From the NCBI GenBank assembly GCA_965651365.1, contig CBFGSA010000129.1, forward strand, positions 1-7,271: DNA of 7,271 nt. Direction: 5' to 3'. Source of the DNA: DASSBG01 sp965651365. GTDB lineage: Bacteria > Pseudomonadota > Gammaproteobacteria > Xanthomonadales > Rhodanobacteraceae. Position 1 is the first letter of the stretch; the number at the start of each line of letters is the position of its first letter. A program made the translations under genes and the position numbers. This document shows, piece after piece, positions 4,753 through 7,271 of this stretch. Under the pieces are notes generated by a model. The model worked only from the letters and a program-made list of their open reading frames with translations, made no database searches and was not told where the DNA came from.

Positions 4753-7271
4753 ATGTCAGAAGTAACCATCAAGCAATTGGCCAAGGTGCTGAACACGACG
4801 GCAGACAAGCTGCTGGCGCAGTTGTCCGAGGCGGGCATGGATTTTTCCGGTCCTGATCAGGCCATCAGCAACAAGGAAAAGATGAAGCTGCTGGGCTTCC
4901 TGCGCCGTACCCATGGCAAGGCCGATGCAGACACCCAGAGCGATGGCGCCAAGACGCCGCGCAAGATCACCCTGCGTCGGCGCAAGGTCAGCGAGATCAA
5001 GGTTGGTGGAAGCGGACGCGGCGCCACGGCCAAGACGGTGAACGTCGAGGTGCGCGGCAAGCGGACCTACGTCAAGCGCAGCGAGATGGGCCACGACGAG
5101 CAGAGCGACACCGAGCGCGAGGAAGCCCTGCGCAAGCTGGAAGAGTCGCGCCAGCGAACGGCCGAGGAGGAAGCCGAGCGCGAGCGCCAGCGCCAGCGCC
5201 GGGAAGATGCGCGTCTGGAGCGCGAACGCGCGGCCGAGCAGGAAGAAAAGGCGCGTGCCGAAGCGCGAGATACAGCCAAGGCCGAGGCCGAAGCCAGAGC
5301 CAGGGCCGACGTGGAGGCTGCCGCTGCAGCCGAGCAGGACGAACAGCAGGCGCCAGAGCCGACCGAGGCTGCTGCCGAACCCGCGTCGGCCAAGACTGAA
5401 GACAAGCCAGCGCGGAAACCGCGTGTCACCCCGGCCGATGCCGAAGCGGTCGATATTGGCCGGCGCCCCATGCGCAAGGCACCGCGCGACAGCGCAACGC
5501 ACAAGCACAAGGTGGAACGCGAACGTACCGAAAAGGAACGCTCGGAACGATCCGGAGGCCGCCGCGAGCTGCATTTGTCCGATGCCGACCGGGCGCGGCG
5601 CTCGAGCCGCAAGCGTTCACGGCCGACGCGTAGCGGTCAGGCGACCCACGGCAGCGGGCCGCACGGCTTCTCCAGGCCGGTCGGACCGCAGATCCGTGAC
5701 GTGCCGATTGGCGAAACCATCGTGGTATCCGATCTGGCGCAGAAGATGGCGGTCAAGGGCGCCGACGTGGTCAAGGTCATGTTCAAGATGGGCGTGATGG
5801 CCACCATCAACCAGAGCATCGATCATGACACCGCGGTGCTGGTGGTCGAGGAAATGGGCCACAACCCGGTCGCGGCCGAAGACAAGGGGGCCGAATCGGT
5901 GCTGCTGGCGCGCCAGCAGGAACTGAGCGAACAGGGCGAGCAGAGCACTCGTCCGCCGGTGGTGACCATCATGGGTCATGTCGATCACGGCAAGACCTCC
6001 TTGCTGGATACCATCCGCCGCACCAAGGTGGCCTCGGGCGAGGCCGGCGGCATCACCCAGCACATCGGTGCCTACCACGTCGAAACCGGCAAGGGCGTGA
6101 TCACCTTCCTCGACACGCCGGGCCATGCGGCATTTACCGCCATGCGTGCCCGCGGCGCCAAGTCGACCGATATCGTGGTGCTGATCGTGGCGGCCGATGA
6201 CGGCGTGATGCCGCAGACGGTCGAGGCGATCAATCACGCCAAGGCCGCCGGCGTGCCGATGATCGTGGCGATCAACAAGATCGACAAGCCCGACGCCAAT
6301 CCGGACAACGTCAAGCAGGGCCTGTCCCAGCACGAGGTCATCCCGGAAGATTGGGGCGGCGATGTGCAGTTCGTGCCGGTGTCGGCCAAAAGCGGTGAAG
6401 GCATCGACACACTGCTGGATGCCATTTCGCTGCAGGCCGAGATTCTGGAGCTCAAGGCTGTGCAGGAAGGGCGCGCGGCAGGCCTGGTCATCGAATCGCG
6501 CCTGGACAAGGGCCGTGGCCCGGTGGCCACCGTGCTGGTGCAGCAGGGCACCCTTCGTCGCGGCGATTTCATCGTGTGCGGTGTCGAGTACGGCCGCGTG
6601 CGTGCGTTGTTTGACGAGAACGGCGAGCAGGTCGAATCGGCCGGTCCGTCGATCCCGGTCGAGGTGCTGGGTCTGTCCGGCGTGCCCGAAGCCGGCGACG
6701 AATTCGTGGTGGTGGCCGATGAACGTCTGGCCAAGGATGTGGCGGCCGAGCGCCAGCAGAAGCGCCGCGAATCGCGCCTGAGCGCCAAGACCAACCGCCT
6801 TGAAGACATCATGGAGCAGATGGGCAAGGGTGACGAGCAGCAGAATCTCAATATTCTGATCAAGGCCGATGTGCAGGGTTCGGCCGAAGCCTTGCGCGAC
6901 GCTCTGACCGACATCAGCAACGAGAACATCAAGATTTCGGTGATCACGGCCGGCGTTGGCGGCATCACCGAATCCGACGCCACCCTGGCCGCAGCATCGA
7001 ATGCCCTGATCATCGGTTTCAATGTGCGCGCCGATGCCTCGGCCCGCAAGGTGATCGAGAACAGCGGGCTGGACCTGCGCTACTTCTCGATCATCTACGA
7101 TGTGATCGACCAGGTGCGCCAGGTGGCCACCGGTCTGCTCGGTAATGAAATTCGCGAAGACATCATCGGCACCGCGGAAGTTCGCGACGTGTTTCGCAGC
7201 TCCAAGTTCGGCGCCATCGCCGGCTGCATGGTGGTCGAGGGCGTGGTCAAGCGCAACAAGCCGATCCGCGT
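4753..7271 (+). CDS. infB: Translation initiation factor IF-2, 3' partial
   Basis: IF2 is the GTPase that places formyl-Met-tRNA on the 30S subunit and promotes subunit joining. The frame is open to the window edge: 839 complete codons, with an estimated 60 or so residues missing by comparison with E. coli. In order: a first IF2N domain (1 to about 50, VTIKQLAKVLN); the IF2-associated segment (about 68-110, ending KRTYVKR); a highly charged, probably helical Glu/Arg/Ala-rich linker (about 115-200) and a basic linker to about 310; a second IF2N domain (about 317-368); and the GTPase domain from about 401. The G motifs are visible: G1 GHVDHGKT (408-415), G2 region GGITQHIG (432-439), G3 DTPGH (454-458), G4 NKID (508-511), G5 SAK (544-546). 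Domains II, III and the start of the C-terminal domains follow (ADVQGS, GVGGIT, FNVRADASARK). The window stops inside domain IV, after VVKRNKPIR. It lies 70 bases after nusA and is probably co-transcribed with it. Confidence 0.98.
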   Translation, partial: MSEVTIKQLAKVLNTTADKLLAQLSEAGMDFSGPDQAISNKEKMKLLGFLRRTHGKADADTQSDGAKTPRKITLRRRKVSEIKVGGSGRGATAKTVNVEVRGKRTYVKRSEMGHDEQSDTEREEALRKLEESRQRTAEEEAERERQRQRREDARLERERAAEQEEKARAEARDTAKAEAEARARADVEAAAAAEQDEQQAPEPTEAAAEPASAKTEDKPARKPRVTPADAEAVDIGRRPMRKAPRDSATHKHKVERERTEKERSERSGGRRELHLSDADRARRSSRKRSRPTRSGQATHGSGPHGFSRPVGPQIRDVPIGETIVVSDLAQKMAVKGADVVKVMFKMGVMATINQSIDHDTAVLVVEEMGHNPVAAEDKGAESVLLARQQELSEQGEQSTRPPVVTIMGHVDHGKTSLLDTIRRTKVASGEAGGITQHIGAYHVETGKGVITFLDTPGHAAFTAMRARGAKSTDIVVLIVAADDGVMPQTVEAINHAKAAGVPMIVAINKIDKPDANPDNVKQGLSQHEVIPEDWGGDVQFVPVSAKSGEGIDTLLDAISLQAEILELKAVQEGRAAGLVIESRLDKGRGPVATVLVQQGTLRRGDFIVCGVEYGRVRALFDENGEQVESAGPSIPVEVLGLSGVPEAGDEFVVVADERLAKDVAAERQQKRRESRLSAKTNRLEDIMEQMGKGDEQQNLNILIKADVQGSAEALRDALTDISNENIKISVITAGVGGITESDATLAAASNALIIGFNVRADASARKVIENSGLDLRYFSIIYDVIDQVRQVATGLLGNEIREDIIGTAEVRDVFRSSKFGAIAGCMVVEGVVKRNKPIR

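Noticed and set aside
5163..5208. Internal ribosome-binding-like GAGGAGGAA in infB as a start for a short IF2 form
   Set aside because: The purine run encodes Glu residues, and the nearest downstream ATG (from 5207) is out of frame, so an internal IF2 start is not supported here.
4756..7049. Minus-strand open frames opposite infB
   Set aside because: They are antisense to conserved IF2 domains and are explained by codon bias.

Overview
The window looks like chromosomal DNA from a GC-rich gammaproteobacterium. The main reason is the order initiator tRNA-fMet, rimP, nusA, infB, which matches the metY-rimP-nusA-infB transcription/translation operon known from Escherichia coli. The NusA with two C-terminal acidic repeats and the IF2 with an IF2N/IF2-associated N-terminus also fit that class. 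A Xanthomonadales-like (Lysobacterales) host is possible, but that is a guess from composition and general feel, not proof.

Layout, all on the + strand. (1) From the left edge to 2225 lies the 3' part of a large gene for a probably exported protein of the zinc-dependent phospholipase C / S1-P1 nuclease-like type. Its start is outside the window, and one expected metal ligand appears to be replaced by alanine. (2) 2226-2361 is a non-coding spacer with a perfect 8-bp tandem repeat, a widely spaced inverted repeat and a plausible tRNA promoter. (3) 2362-2438 is a 77-nt initiator tRNA with encoded CCA, followed at once by a strong intrinsic terminator. (4) 2474-2610 is a structured leader with two tandem hairpins, the second of terminator type, ending 22 bases before rimP. 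(5) rimP (TTG start), nusA and infB follow closely. infB runs off the right edge, lacking an estimated 60 or so C-terminal residues.

The operon genes belong together. RimP matures the 30S subunit, NusA controls RNA polymerase pausing, termination and antitermination, and IF2 brings the initiator tRNA (encoded just upstream) to the ribosome. The two terminator-type hairpins between the tRNA and rimP suggest that most transcripts stop after the tRNA. Expression of rimP-nusA-infB would then depend on controlled read-through, which fits the known autoregulation of nusA in E. coli.

The right two thirds is an ordinary core region, and I do not see a new multi-gene system. The points most worth a second look are the degenerate metal site of the exported protein, the possible attenuator with competing pairings ahead of rimP, the U1-U72 mismatch in the initiator tRNA, and the GCCGAAAG tandem repeat.
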